DNA from: Prevotella sp. MA2016
GTDB taxonomy: Bacteria; Bacteroidota; Bacteroidia; Bacteroidales; Bacteroidaceae
Assembly: GCF_000619825.1 (NCBI RefSeq)
Contig: NZ_KK211036.1
Coordinates: 429,787-493,786, forward strand
Direction: 5' to 3'
DNA: 64,000 nt
Numbering within the stretch: the stretch's first letter is position 1; each line of letters opens with the position of its first letter. The position numbers were made by a program, and so were the translations under genes. Below the pieces are notes generated by a model. It was not told the origin of the DNA and searched no databases. It worked only from the letters and a program-made list of their open reading frames with translations. Below, piece after piece: positions 18,646 to 26,649 of this stretch.

Positions 18646-19101
18646 TTAGATATCCAATAAATCGTTTTCAACTAACATCGTATAATATTTTAGCAAGATA
18701 GTGTTTCTGTCGTTCTTGCTTTTGTCGGCAAAGTCAACACCAAGTTTCTTACACAAAATGGGGAAACCACCATTAGCATAAAATTCAAAAGCCTGATACA
18801 TCTTATTACGATCAGGATCGGTTTTCGCTCTTTCTTGCAGAATTGACTGATTTCCTTCTTTTAAATAAGCCAAGAAATTGATGATTTCTTTTTCTCTGTC
18901 TTCGAAATTAATAATCTGAACAGGTTCGGCCTTATTTACAAAAGGAACGTAAGCATTATTTGCATAACCAATTAATGCCGATATTACTAAGATTTGATGA
19001 TAGTCATTAAACACTCTCAAATCTCTCCAAAGATATCGCATCATATCTTCTTGATCAAGATTGCGATTAATACGGTAGGTTGTATCTATATTGATTGGCA
19101 T
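18646..19101 (-). CDS. Dnd-system-associated protein 4-like, 151 aa
   Basis: A 151-aa protein whose layout matches small proteins accompanying DndD-type ATPases (Dnd system-associated protein 4). It has a basic N-terminus, a segment of the form FxDYxxILVxSALIGYxxxxYVPF, an acidic middle, and the closing motif FEFYANGGFPIL. I recognise the pattern from memory and could not align it. It lies 7 nt after the DndD-like ATPase gene and 2 nt before the winged-helix gene. In Dnd-linked restriction the partner is thought to act with the ATPase; here no dndB, dndC or dndE gene is present, so the target mark may be adenine methylation and not phosphorothioate. That last point is inference. Confidence 0.6.
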   Translation of the reverse strand: MPINIDTTYRINRNLDQEDMMRYLWRDLRVFNDYHQILVISALIGYANNAYVPFVNKAEPVQIINFEDREKEIINFLAYLKEGNQSILQERAKTDPDRNKMYQAFEFYANGGFPILCKKLGVDFADKSKNDRNTILLKYYTMLVENDLLDI

Positions 19102-19108
19102 AGTGCTT

Positions 19109-21193
19109 TTATTTTATATATGTTATACCTTCTTTTTCATTTTTGAGAAGCTTTGTCAAAGAGTTCACTTGGGGGGCAACATAAGGAGCTACTCCACCAT
19201 AACTTTTATCGTCTGCCATCAGGATAATCTGATTAGCAAAAGTATGAATATATTCTGCTACATTTTCCAAGTTCTTACCACTTAGTTCTGTAAAGGGAGA
19301 GTCAATAAGGAATGGATAATCATGAGACACTTTCAACTTATCTGTAGCTCGGTCCTCATTTGAGTAATCCAAAATTGCTTTGGCAAAAGCGAGTGAGTTA
19401 ACTTTGCTCTGGCCCGTGGATTTACCCTCGACTACCCTAAGAACAATTTTCTCATGTATCTCACTTTCTGACAAGCCTTCATCCTGCAAGGTTTTCAATT
19501 GGCCAGAATTCGTCCACGCAGTAAGCATTGCATCATATTTGCTCTTAACGTATGTTACAAGTCGATACTTTTCTTTTTTCTCATGTTGACACAAATAGAT
19601 ACCCCTTCCAGTATCTTCGCTTAATAGCGAATACGCTTTAGAAAGATATGCATTGATGCTCAAGAGCGATAATTCACTATTACGCTCACCAATTTTATCA
19701 ATTGCTTTTTTGAAGAGATCCAATATTTCTTGTTGTGCATTCAGAATCTTTTGCTGTTCCATATTTCCAGAAACAGCTTCTAGCTCAGCTTTAGCCTCTT
19801 TAAGTCTTTTCTCTGCCATTACTTTTTCTCTTTCAAATCGTTCTTCGTCCTGCGTTAAACGTCCATGCAATTGAAGCTGCTCATCACGTTCTCTGCCTAA
19901 TTCCCTTACCGTTTCAGAAGCATTCGTTACTAATGACTGAGCAATATTTGATAATTGGACTTTCAATTTTGCGAGTTCTTCCTCGTCACCCTTCATTAGG
20001 GCATATGCTTCTTTGAGCAATTTACCAGTACGTTTCTTCTCGCCCTCGAACTGATTAGCCATATACAAGAGTGTACTGCTGATATTATCTGGGGGAAGTG
20101 TTGATAACATATCAGTTAGATGTTTTATAACATCACTACTCATCTCGCAACCACAAATACATTTGGGGCGCTTTAAAATACTCTTTACTGCCTCAACAGT
20201 TAGACCAGCAGGAATATCAATGTTTTCAATGGACTGTTTTACGTCATTAATCAATTGATCTGTCACTAACGCATATCCGTCAGATAATCTTTTGTAAAAG
20301 GCTTCTGTATTTTGCTCAAAACTCTTTTTTACTCGTTGTAAATCTTTCTCTATGCCTTTTCGTTTCTGTTCCAGTTCTTCCGCATCTTTCAGTTCAGACA
20401 ATTTTGTAGAGATTTCTTCTATCTTATTATTAACTCTATCTAGATTTACGCCGACCCCGTGAAGACTGATAGTTTTCTCCTCAATCGTATCTTCTAATTC
20501 TCCAATTTCATTTATAAGCTCTTCGGCAGAGGCATTACCGGCTTGGCGGTTGATTCTCATCTTTTCTTTACGAATGTCACCATTAACATCCTTGATTTCG
20601 CCAGAACACAATTCAAAAAGTTTCTCATTGGTAACAAGTGAAATTACATTCTTGATAGTTTCTATCGATTGATCTCCAACGAGATTGAGTTTTTTCATGC
20701 GTTCACCATCGAATGTTATTCCTTCCAAAATCGATTTCGGAATTATTCTTGATAGCAATTCATCAACAACATCCTTATTTGTTTCTGGAATAGTACGTTC
20801 TCCATTTGTTTCAGTATGACTTAGTTCTACTTTTTCGTTTGAAGTTACTTTGTCATTCGATCTCCAAAAAGTTTCAGTACGTTTCATAAAATATTCCGTC
20901 CCTTTGTTGGTGAAGGACAACTCCACCCAACAGTCTACAGAATTAGCATGGCGATCAACTTCTAACTGATGATACAGAGCAGAGTTTAGCGAATAAGGTG
21001 TTTCTTCTTTCTCGCGCAAACTCTTGAAATTTAATCCATAAAGCACCCATTGGAAAGAGAATAGCATTTCTGTTTTTCCAGAGCCGTTGACACCCATCAC
21101 CAAAGATATATTCTTGTTCTTTGTCGTGTCAAACTTTACAGTTACGTCCTTAAAACAACGATAGTTGTGATATTTTATGTAGTTAATCTTCAT
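19109..21193 (-). CDS. DndD/Rad50-like SMC ATPase
   Basis: A 694-aa ATPase of the SMC/Rad50 class. It starts INYIKYHNYRCFKDVTVKF with Walker A GVNGSGKT at residues 34-41. Two long coiled-coil arms meet at a zinc-hook-like CICGC (C345, C347, C349). The signature-like segment STGQSKVNSLAFAKAIL and Walker B YPFLIDSPFTEL (D631) complete the head; DSPF in place of DE is typical of DndD-like proteins. Such ATPases sense DNA ends or marks and gate partner nucleases. The longer frame begins with TTG at 21211; ATG 21193 is preferred, 4 nt after the 57-aa gene. No dndC sulfurtransferase lies in the window, so it is an orphan from the phosphorothioation pathway. Confidence 0.82.
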   Translation of the reverse strand: MKINYIKYHNYRCFKDVTVKFDTTKNKNISLVMGVNGSGKTEMLFSFQWVLYGLNFKSLREKEETPYSLNSALYHQLEVDRHANSVDCWVELSFTNKGTEYFMKRTETFWRSNDKVTSNEKVELSHTETNGERTIPETNKDVVDELLSRIIPKSILEGITFDGERMKKLNLVGDQSIETIKNVISLVTNEKLFELCSGEIKDVNGDIRKEKMRINRQAGNASAEELINEIGELEDTIEEKTISLHGVGVNLDRVNNKIEEISTKLSELKDAEELEQKRKGIEKDLQRVKKSFEQNTEAFYKRLSDGYALVTDQLINDVKQSIENIDIPAGLTVEAVKSILKRPKCICGCEMSSDVIKHLTDMLSTLPPDNISSTLLYMANQFEGEKKRTGKLLKEAYALMKGDEEELAKLKVQLSNIAQSLVTNASETVRELGRERDEQLQLHGRLTQDEERFEREKVMAEKRLKEAKAELEAVSGNMEQQKILNAQQEILDLFKKAIDKIGERNSELSLLSINAYLSKAYSLLSEDTGRGIYLCQHEKKEKYRLVTYVKSKYDAMLTAWTNSGQLKTLQDEGLSESEIHEKIVLRVVEGKSTGQSKVNSLAFAKAILDYSNEDRATDKLKVSHDYPFLIDSPFTELSGKNLENVAEYIHTFANQIILMADDKSYGGVAPYVAPQVNSLTKLLKNEKEGITYIK

Positions 21194-21197
21194 ATGG

Positions 21198-21371
21198 CTA
21201 TTCTTTTTCAATAATACCTTTCACAATCTCCATAAGTTGTGATTTCAATTGCTTATTGTTGCCAGTTTCCTGACAAGTCTTTGCATAATTCAAGAACTTC
21301 CAAAAGCCCATCTTTTGTGCTTCTGTAAAGTGCAGTTCCTCTAGTACGTCTTCAATTGGATTCTGGTTCAT
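21198..21371 (-). CDS. Small coupled protein between helicase and ATPase, 57 aa
   Basis: A 57-aa ORF, MNQNPIEDVLEELHFTEAQK followed by MGFWKFLNYAKTCQETGN and a Lys/Glu-rich helix. It overlaps the helicase end by 20 nt, and its TAG lies 4 nt before the ATPase ATG, so it fits exactly into an otherwise unused gap and would couple translation of the two large genes. It is predicted to be all-helical with no signal peptide. It may bridge the helicase and the ATPase; its short length means it is easily missed. Function unknown. Confidence 0.65.
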   Translation of the reverse strand: MNQNPIEDVLEELHFTEAQKMGFWKFLNYAKTCQETGNNKQLKSQLMEIVKGIIEKE

Positions 21372-23403
21372 ACTCTTGGATTTCTGTTATTGTTACGTGA
21401 TAAGTTTCTTCAATATTATTAAATGTGAGTTCATTAGCATCCTTATTCAATGCTAAACGATTGTATTCTTTAGCTCTGGCCAACTCAATCTTAAGAAGAC
21501 CTTCGCAGCCATACGTTCCTGCTTCAATTGCCGGCAGTACTACCATATCATAGATATAGGCTATCGTCTTGCCACTCTCCTTACATTTTCGAAGCACACG
21601 ACCTCGTCGCTGAACGGTTTGTCTCAGAGCACTATCACTTGCCATGATGTATATCTTGTCAAGTTTGGGGACATCAACGCCTTCATCAAAGCACTTGATA
21701 GCAACCAAAGTATCAAAATATCCCTGTTCAAATTCATACAAGACCCTTTTTCGATTTAATGTTTTGCTAGTAAATTGAGACACTACCAAACCATTGTCAT
21801 AAAGAGTCTTTGTAACAGAGTCAATAATATATTCACCCTCGTCATATTTTCCTTGTCCACAATAAACAACTGAATTGACAAAGTTATATCCATTTTCTGC
21901 AAGTTCTCGAAGTTTTTCAATCTTACTAGAAGCTTGCTTCAAAATCAGACTTCTTTCTCTGCGAAGTTTATCAACCACGTCCAAATCAGGTTCTTTCTTG
22001 TTCAATTCTTGAGCAAGTAGCTTACTTTTTAATTGAAACTTTTCTGTTTCCTCATTCGTAAGCCGAACAAAGATGGGATGATACTCATATTTTGAAAGGA
22101 AGTTATTCTCTATAGCATCTTCAATTCCATAATAGAACGTGTCGCCAGGAGTAAAGAACCTAACTATTGCTTCAGATTCACTTTCACTAAAACGCTGAAT
22201 AGTAGCGCTAAGACCCAGTTTATATTTAGGGTTCAATTCTACTAAGGCGGACAGGTTACCCTTTGTTAGATTGTGTGCTTCGTCAACAATAATGAACAAT
22301 GGTGTAATCTTGCGCAATTCAGAGCACATCTTCGAAAAGAACGTATCATATACCGCTACACATATAACATCATCATCTTCTGTAAAATAATCAATCTTCG
22401 CTTCAGAAAGTGTCTTTTCGAATGAGGTTCCGCTTCCTCCAAATAGATGAATCTTGTCATATCCTTCTTCACGTAAGGCTGCCTCCCATTGAACTTGCAA
22501 ATCTATCTGCGGCACACATACAACGATAAACATTTTTTCGTCCTTCTCCTTCTTAAGCCGTTTGATAGTTTTGACAGAAGTAAAAGTTTTACCTGTACCA
22601 GTTGCCATCTCATAGAAATGCTGATAACCGTTCTCGCAGAACTCCTCAATGGCTCTTTCCTGATATGGATACAGTTTTTTCTTTTTTCCACCATTTTTAG
22701 AGATAATATATGCTTCAATCGCCTCTTTTAATGAGTCACTCTTTTTGTAACATTTCAGCAATTGATTTTTAACAGCCTCTGGGAAATCAATAATTACAAC
22801 AGACTCCTCTTTATTCTCCCATAAATTATTAAAATACTTAAGTTCATCTTTAATAAACTGTTCTACTTCTTCATTCTTCCATGAACAATTAACAGTTATA
22901 CTTTCTTGATTATGTAAGAAAGCAGATGTTGTTTCATTTAAAGAACCATTGAAATAGGTCATGTTTTTATTCTCATCTACAAAGATGCCAAATTTCTCAT
23001 GAAAGATACCTAAAGGTTGATAAGCAACTTTGATTTCTAATTTTCTTTCTGCAATCATATTGCAAATTACATCTAGCTTGCTTATCTCATCATCAGTAAT
23101 ATGGCACCCTAGTACGGAACGTAATAATGACTCAATTACAGTATGCTCATCGATGTTTACGCATGCATCAATTATCTTTACGTCAGACAATGAGAGATCG
23201 GGATTACAGATGAGATTAATTTTTCCTTGTTTCTCTACAAAGTGAATCAAACCATCAATAGACAACGTCAAAGAGTGAAGGGAAAAGAAGCCTACAGCTC
23301 TGTACAATTCTACACTTTCTGTATAGCATGGAATATAGAAATCCCTCTCTATAGAATCTTTATGAGTTCTGTATATAGGTTTAAATGACAATCTGTTCAG
23401 CAT
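21352..23403 (-). CDS. PLD-nuclease / DEAH superfamily 2 helicase fusion
   Basis: A 683-aa fusion. Residues about 1-190 form a phospholipase-D-like nuclease domain with a single HKD half-site (H135-x-K137 in FHEKFGIFV, then YFNGSLNETTS); one motif per chain implies dimerisation. Residues about 240-640 are an SF2 helicase like type I/III restriction translocases: Q-like YPYQERAIEEF, Walker A ATGTGKT (about residue 267), DEAH in VDEAHNL (about 373), motif III LSATI and motif VI QRRGRVLRKC (about 596). Its start is 4 nt after the Dam-type methylase gene. Most likely the DNA-cleaving and translocating effector of the operon. PLD-helicases occur in several defence types, so the family alone does not name the system. 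Confidence 0.88.
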   Translation of the reverse strand: MLNRLSFKPIYRTHKDSIERDFYIPCYTESVELYRAVGFFSLHSLTLSIDGLIHFVEKQGKINLICNPDLSLSDVKIIDACVNIDEHTVIESLLRSVLGCHITDDEISKLDVICNMIAERKLEIKVAYQPLGIFHEKFGIFVDENKNMTYFNGSLNETTSAFLHNQESITVNCSWKNEEVEQFIKDELKYFNNLWENKEESVVIIDFPEAVKNQLLKCYKKSDSLKEAIEAYIISKNGGKKKKLYPYQERAIEEFCENGYQHFYEMATGTGKTFTSVKTIKRLKKEKDEKMFIVVCVPQIDLQVQWEAALREEGYDKIHLFGGSGTSFEKTLSEAKIDYFTEDDDVICVAVYDTFFSKMCSELRKITPLFIIVDEAHNLTKGNLSALVELNPKYKLGLSATIQRFSESESEAIVRFFTPGDTFYYGIEDAIENNFLSKYEYHPIFVRLTNEETEKFQLKSKLLAQELNKKEPDLDVVDKLRRERSLILKQASSKIEKLRELAENGYNFVNSVVYCGQGKYDEGEYIIDSVTKTLYDNGLVVSQFTSKTLNRKRVLYEFEQGYFDTLVAIKCFDEGVDVPKLDKIYIMASDSALRQTVQRRGRVLRKCKESGKTIAYIYDMVVLPAIEAGTYGCEGLLKIELARAKEYNRLALNKDANELTFNNIEETYHVTITEIQEYEPESN

Positions 23404-23407
23404 AAGC

Positions 23408-24334
23408 TCAATAATTTCTAATGACTACTTCGGGTTGCTTATCTCGTTTCTCTCCATTAGCATTAATGAAGCGTGGAGCCATTATTCTATCGAATTGGTA
23501 ACCTTGATACAGCCCCTCAAAATATGAATCACCGTTATCAGTTTTACTATCAGAATTACTTAACATTAGCAAGCAATTCTGATTAGACAATCTATCACAA
23601 AACGCTTTCAATTCCTCCTGTTGCCTGTCTTCAAATGGATCATTTGAGTACTCCTTAAATGACGATGTTTCATTTATAGGGCGATAAGGAGGATCGAAAT
23701 ATACGAAGTTTGGAGCATTCCTACTAAGGTTCTGCTTTATCAACTTATAATCACCAGGTTGGCGAATCACCAATTCCACAGAATTAAGGAATCGATGGTC
23801 AGCCATTATCAGTTCCTCATTGCAAATAACTGGTTTCTTATAACGTCCGTATGGAACATTAAATTTACCCGCAGCATTAACCCTGTGTAAACCATTGAAA
23901 CAAGTATGATTCAAAAAGATGAATAACGCTGCCCTTTCGTCAGGATGTATTCCTTCGCTATTATACCGTTCGCGATAGGCATAATACAAATCTCTTCTTT
24001 CTGGATAATCCACACTAAAGTAGTTTTCTTCAATGTCATTCAATCTGTCGATAAGAATCTGAGGTTCGTTTGCTATCAAATAATAACTGCGGATAAGATC
24101 GGCATTGATATCATTTATAACAGCCCGTTTGATACACTTATGATGTTGCAGCATGTGGAATAACATTGCGCCGCCACCAACGAAGGGTTCTATGTAAGTT
24201 ACATTTTCAAGATCGTCGAAATTAGTCGGGAGTAGTGCTTCCAACTGCTGAAGGAGATTTCCTTTTCCGCCTGCCCATTTTACAAAAGGCTTGGGCACAA
24301 CAGCCTTTTTCTTTACTACCGCGTTTTGAGGCAT
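23408..24334 (-). CDS. dam: Dam/DpnM-type DNA adenine methylase
   Basis: A 308-aa alpha-class N6-adenine DNA methyltransferase of the Dam/M.DpnII/M.MboI family. It has motif I PFVKWAGGKGNLL (residues about 16-28), the YIEPFVGGGAMLF loop, the family segment FLNHTCFNGLHRVNAAGKFN and catalytic DPPY (D214). The family methylates GATC, which would protect host DNA from the operon effector; specificity is inferred. It is the first gene of the leftward operon, behind a long structured leader, so leader regulation would affect protection and attack genes together. No DpnII-type endonuclease is encoded nearby. Confidence 0.9.
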   Translation of the reverse strand: MPQNAVVKKKAVVPKPFVKWAGGKGNLLQQLEALLPTNFDDLENVTYIEPFVGGGAMLFHMLQHHKCIKRAVINDINADLIRSYYLIANEPQILIDRLNDIEENYFSVDYPERRDLYYAYRERYNSEGIHPDERAALFIFLNHTCFNGLHRVNAAGKFNVPYGRYKKPVICNEELIMADHRFLNSVELVIRQPGDYKLIKQNLSRNAPNFVYFDPPYRPINETSSFKEYSNDPFEDRQQEELKAFCDRLSNQNCLLMLSNSDSKTDNGDSYFEGLYQGYQFDRIMAPRFINANGEKRDKQPEVVIRNY

Positions 24335-24349
24335 CGGTCAGTTTATGTT

Positions 24350-24371
24350 CTGACTGATACCCGTTAGTCAG
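24350..24371 (-). promoter_or_regulatory. Hairpin just upstream of dam start
   Basis: Stem CTGACT (24371-24366 on the minus strand) / AGTCAG with a 10-nt loop containing GGGTAT, 15 nt before the dam ATG at 24334. It could affect initiation at dam. Confidence 0.45.
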
Positions 24372-24404
24372 AGGGTTCATAGCTATTCAACGACGATAAA
24401 TACG

Positions 24405-24487
24405 AAAAAAACGGGGTATCCTCATCTGCCGTTCTCCATTTAGGCCGTCGGAAGCCCTCTCAAAAGAACAACAGAGTCTGAATACCC
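24405..24487 (-). terminator. Terminator-like attenuator in operon leader
   Basis: Minus-strand GGGTATTC (24487-24480) can pair with GGATACCC (24421-24414), with smaller nested stems in between (GTTCT/AGAAC), and U7 (24411-24405) follows two bases later. It lies inside the leader, about 70 nt before dam, so premature termination is possible. Other leader segments carry the same GGGTA/TACCC words and could form alternative pairs. Confidence 0.5.
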
Positions 24488-24516
24488 ACGCTGGCTAATA
24501 TACAAAGCACCCAAAA

Positions 24517-24552
24517 GTGTGCGTGAGGGTATCAACTACCCTCGCAGCACAC
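24517..24552 (-). promoter_or_regulatory. Long stem-loop in operon leader
   Basis: Near-perfect hairpin: GTGTGC plus GAGGGTA pairs with TACCCTC plus GCACAC, 5-nt loop and a small internal loop. Together with the downstream terminator-like hairpin it gives a leader with competing GGGTA/TACCC elements. Confidence 0.6.
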
Positions 24553-24712
24553 TCCGGGATGTATATACAACCCGTTAGCATCCACCTCCGCTTTTGTCTT
24601 GATTTGAGATTTGAATTTCCGACGTTCAAATGGTCAAAACAAAGCATCAATGACGCTTAATCCGTAATGTCGTGTCTTACCCCACCAAACTAAGTGATGG
24701 GAACTGACGTTG

Positions 24713-24744
24713 CAAAATTACAAAAACTTTCGCTAAAAACACAA
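24713..24744 (-). promoter_or_regulatory. Promoter of methylase/helicase/ATPase operon
   Basis: Minus-strand TTG (24744-24742), 21-nt spacer, TAATTTTG (24720-24713). Expected transcription start is near 24706, giving a leader of about 370 nt before dam. The match is to the housekeeping consensus and shows no obvious special -7 element. Confidence 0.65.
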
Positions 24745-24860
24745 CTTCAAGGCTAAAAAATGCAATTTATAGAGAAAAAATCGTATCACCTATCATAGGT
24801 AGATATTTACAATGAGTGATATTTTATGTAAGAAACTCGAAAAACTGGGGACATTAGATG

Positions 24861-24883
24861 CTGGCGGATGGCATATCCGCCAG
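24861..24883. repeat. 9-bp inverted repeat, 5-nt loop
   Basis: CTGGCGGAT / ATCCGCCAG with loop GGCAT. No U-run follows on either strand, so it is more likely an operator or RNA hairpin than a terminator. Confidence 0.6.
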
Positions 24884-24917
24884 AACAAGATATAACTTCT
24901 AAAAATTAGCCAAAGAG

Positions 24918-24944
24918 AATTATTGCGACAGTGTCGCAATAATT
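24918..24944. repeat. 12-bp perfect palindrome, 3-nt centre
   Basis: AATTATTGCGAC-AGT-GTCGCAATAATT. A perfect 12-bp inverted repeat with a 3-nt centre, suited to a dimeric repressor between the two divergent defence units. Confidence 0.6.
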
Positions 24945-25100
24945 TTGAATTCAGAAAAAAATACTTGTATTTGTATATTGCTTTATATTAGTGATTTACG
25001 AGTTAAACGGTAGAGAAGTGAAACCGTAGATTCATTGAACAATAAAAAGTAGGATATTTAACACTTTTAACTTTATGAAACCACAAAAAAACATTAAAAT

Positions 25101-25274
25101 ATGCAGATTTTGAGCTGTGTTATAGCATGTTGGAGTTTCTTCGATGGCTGTATTAAACTGCGACAGGCTGATACCCAAGAAGAATGGATTATCGAGCAAC
25201 AACTTTGGACAAAACCGTACAAATCTGCTATCTCTACATACAATACAAAGTTAAATATATATAAAATCGTATGA
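25101..25274 (+). CDS. Doubtful 57-aa ORF
   Basis: A stop-bounded ATG frame of 57 codons. Its middle part (LRQADTQEEWIIEQQLW) is protein-like, but the ends are low in charge and no promoter or family is recognisable. It may be a remnant of a decayed gene. The opposite-strand frame over the same bases looks less convincing. Confidence 0.2.
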   Translation: MQILSCVIACWSFFDGCIKLRQADTQEEWIIEQQLWTKPYKSAISTYNTKLNIYKIV

Positions 25275-25367
25275 TAATTACAAAAAAGCAATAATTAAAG
25301 CATGCGTGTATTAAATATTATTTGTATTTTTGTAGAAAAATTACGATAATAGATAAAATTTTGCAGT

Positions 25368-26648
25368 ATGATACGAGATTTTTGGGTAAAGAACTATCTT
25401 TCCATTCGCGACAAGCAGGAATTAAGCTTCGTGGCCAAGGGACCATCTTCGGAACTTGTCACCGAAGTTGCTGATGGTGTGTTCTTGTATAAGTTAGGCA
25501 TCCTCTATGGTTCTAACGCCTCGGGTAAGTCGAATATGCTGATTGCCATGAACGAGGTGTTCCGTCTGTTGGTCATGCCAAAATCGGATGCTACAGACGA
25601 AATAGGTGGTTGCATACCCTTTGTGCTCACCAAAGATGAACCAACAGAAATGCACGTATCATTCTATGCCGATGGCACCCGATATGACTACGATGTCAAG
25701 TTCAACAGTAAGCATATACTGAGTGAAGCCTTGTACTATTACCCCAACAAATCAAAATCTCTGTTCTATGAGCGCAGTTTTGTGAGCGAGAACGTGCAGG
25801 CTGACATCAAGTTTGGTGCGAGTCTCAAACTGCAAATCAAGACGCAGGAGAGCATCCGTGAAAACACCTTGAACAATCACAGTGTGCTGTCCGTTTGCCG
25901 AAAGGCTGCCTTGAAAGAAGACATTGCTCCCTTCAACACACTTCACGCATGGATTATGTCCAATTATCACGACGTGGACGGCGATGTAGAAAAGGGACTC
26001 GTTGAAATTTTGAAGGATGCTTACAGCAATCCTAAGAAGCGTAAGTTCTATAACACAATGCTTCAGAAGGCCGACTTGAACATTCTGGAATATCATCCTG
26101 TCGTTGAAGACCGCATTGTGCCCAATGATTTCCGCGAGCGTATCCAGAAGGAAAACATCCCCGAGGAGATGAAAGATGTTCTGTTGAAACCGACCTCAGA
26201 TTCCATCACCTTCTTGAACCATTCTGATAATGGTGATTTTGATATTCCACTCAGATGGCAATCAAAGGGTACTCAGAAGTATATCCGTATATTGGATGCA
26301 TTATACGATATGATAACAAGTCCTCATGTGTACTATCTTGATGAACTGGGCGAGGATCTGCACAACGACTTGTTGTACTACTATCTCAACGTCTTCATCT
26401 TCAACTCCGATAAGTCGCAGCTGGTTATTACGAGTCAGGAGACCACCCTTCTTTCGCAGGATATGATTAACGAGAACAGAGGTGTGGTGTGGTTCGTTGA
26501 GAAGAACAAGGAGACTGCTTCGTCCGAATATGCCCGTGGCGATTCATTCGGTCTACACAAGAACCTGTCTCTATACAATTCGTATCGTATTGGCAGACTG
26601 GGCGCAAAGCCGGAACTGGGTAGTATCTTTATAAATCTGGAGGACTGA
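25368..26648 (+). CDS. rloA: RloA/AAA15-type ATPase (AbiL-like system)
   Basis: A 426-aa ATPase of the AAA15/AAA21 (OLD-like) class. It starts MIRDFWVKNYLSIRDKQELS with Walker A GSNASGKS at residues 48-55. Walker B with DE is at about 325 (YYLDELGEDLH), followed by the H-loop-like SQLVITSQETTLL. Paired with RloB-like genes such ATPases form AbiL/RloAB-type abortive-infection modules, related in layout to PARIS (AAA15 plus TOPRIM). The ATPase is thought to sense phage proteins and restrain or deliver the partner. The partner gene starts 1 nt after this stop. Codon use and promoter look native. Confidence 0.85.
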   Translation: MIRDFWVKNYLSIRDKQELSFVAKGPSSELVTEVADGVFLYKLGILYGSNASGKSNMLIAMNEVFRLLVMPKSDATDEIGGCIPFVLTKDEPTEMHVSFYADGTRYDYDVKFNSKHILSEALYYYPNKSKSLFYERSFVSENVQADIKFGASLKLQIKTQESIRENTLNNHSVLSVCRKAALKEDIAPFNTLHAWIMSNYHDVDGDVEKGLVEILKDAYSNPKKRKFYNTMLQKADLNILEYHPVVEDRIVPNDFRERIQKENIPEEMKDVLLKPTSDSITFLNHSDNGDFDIPLRWQSKGTQKYIRILDALYDMITSPHVYYLDELGEDLHNDLLYYYLNVFIFNSDKSQLVITSQETTLLSQDMINENRGVVWFVEKNKETASSEYARGDSFGLHKNLSLYNSYRIGRLGAKPELGSIFINLED

Positions 26649-26649
26649 T

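Larger units (their letters stand above)
24745..25367. other. Intergenic region between divergent defence units
   Basis: About 620 nt of AT-rich DNA between the leftward methylase operon and rightward rloA. It contains two strong inverted repeats (24861-24883 and 24918-24944), a small palindrome ACCTATCATAGGT near 24789, and a doubtful 57-aa ORF (25101-25274). A TATTTTTG -7 box at 25325-25332 probably serves rloA. Confidence 0.5.

Noticed and set aside
15167..23403. Type III restriction-modification (Mod plus Res)
   Set aside because: The beta-class methylase and the helicase are at opposite ends of the operon, the helicase has an N-terminal PLD nuclease and not a C-terminal PD-(D/E)XK domain, and a Dam-type methylase is also present.
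25094..25291. 65-aa leftward ORF upstream of rloA
   Set aside because: Cys/Ile/Phe-rich product from AT-rich DNA, no promoter; the rightward frame over the same bases is a little better but also doubtful.
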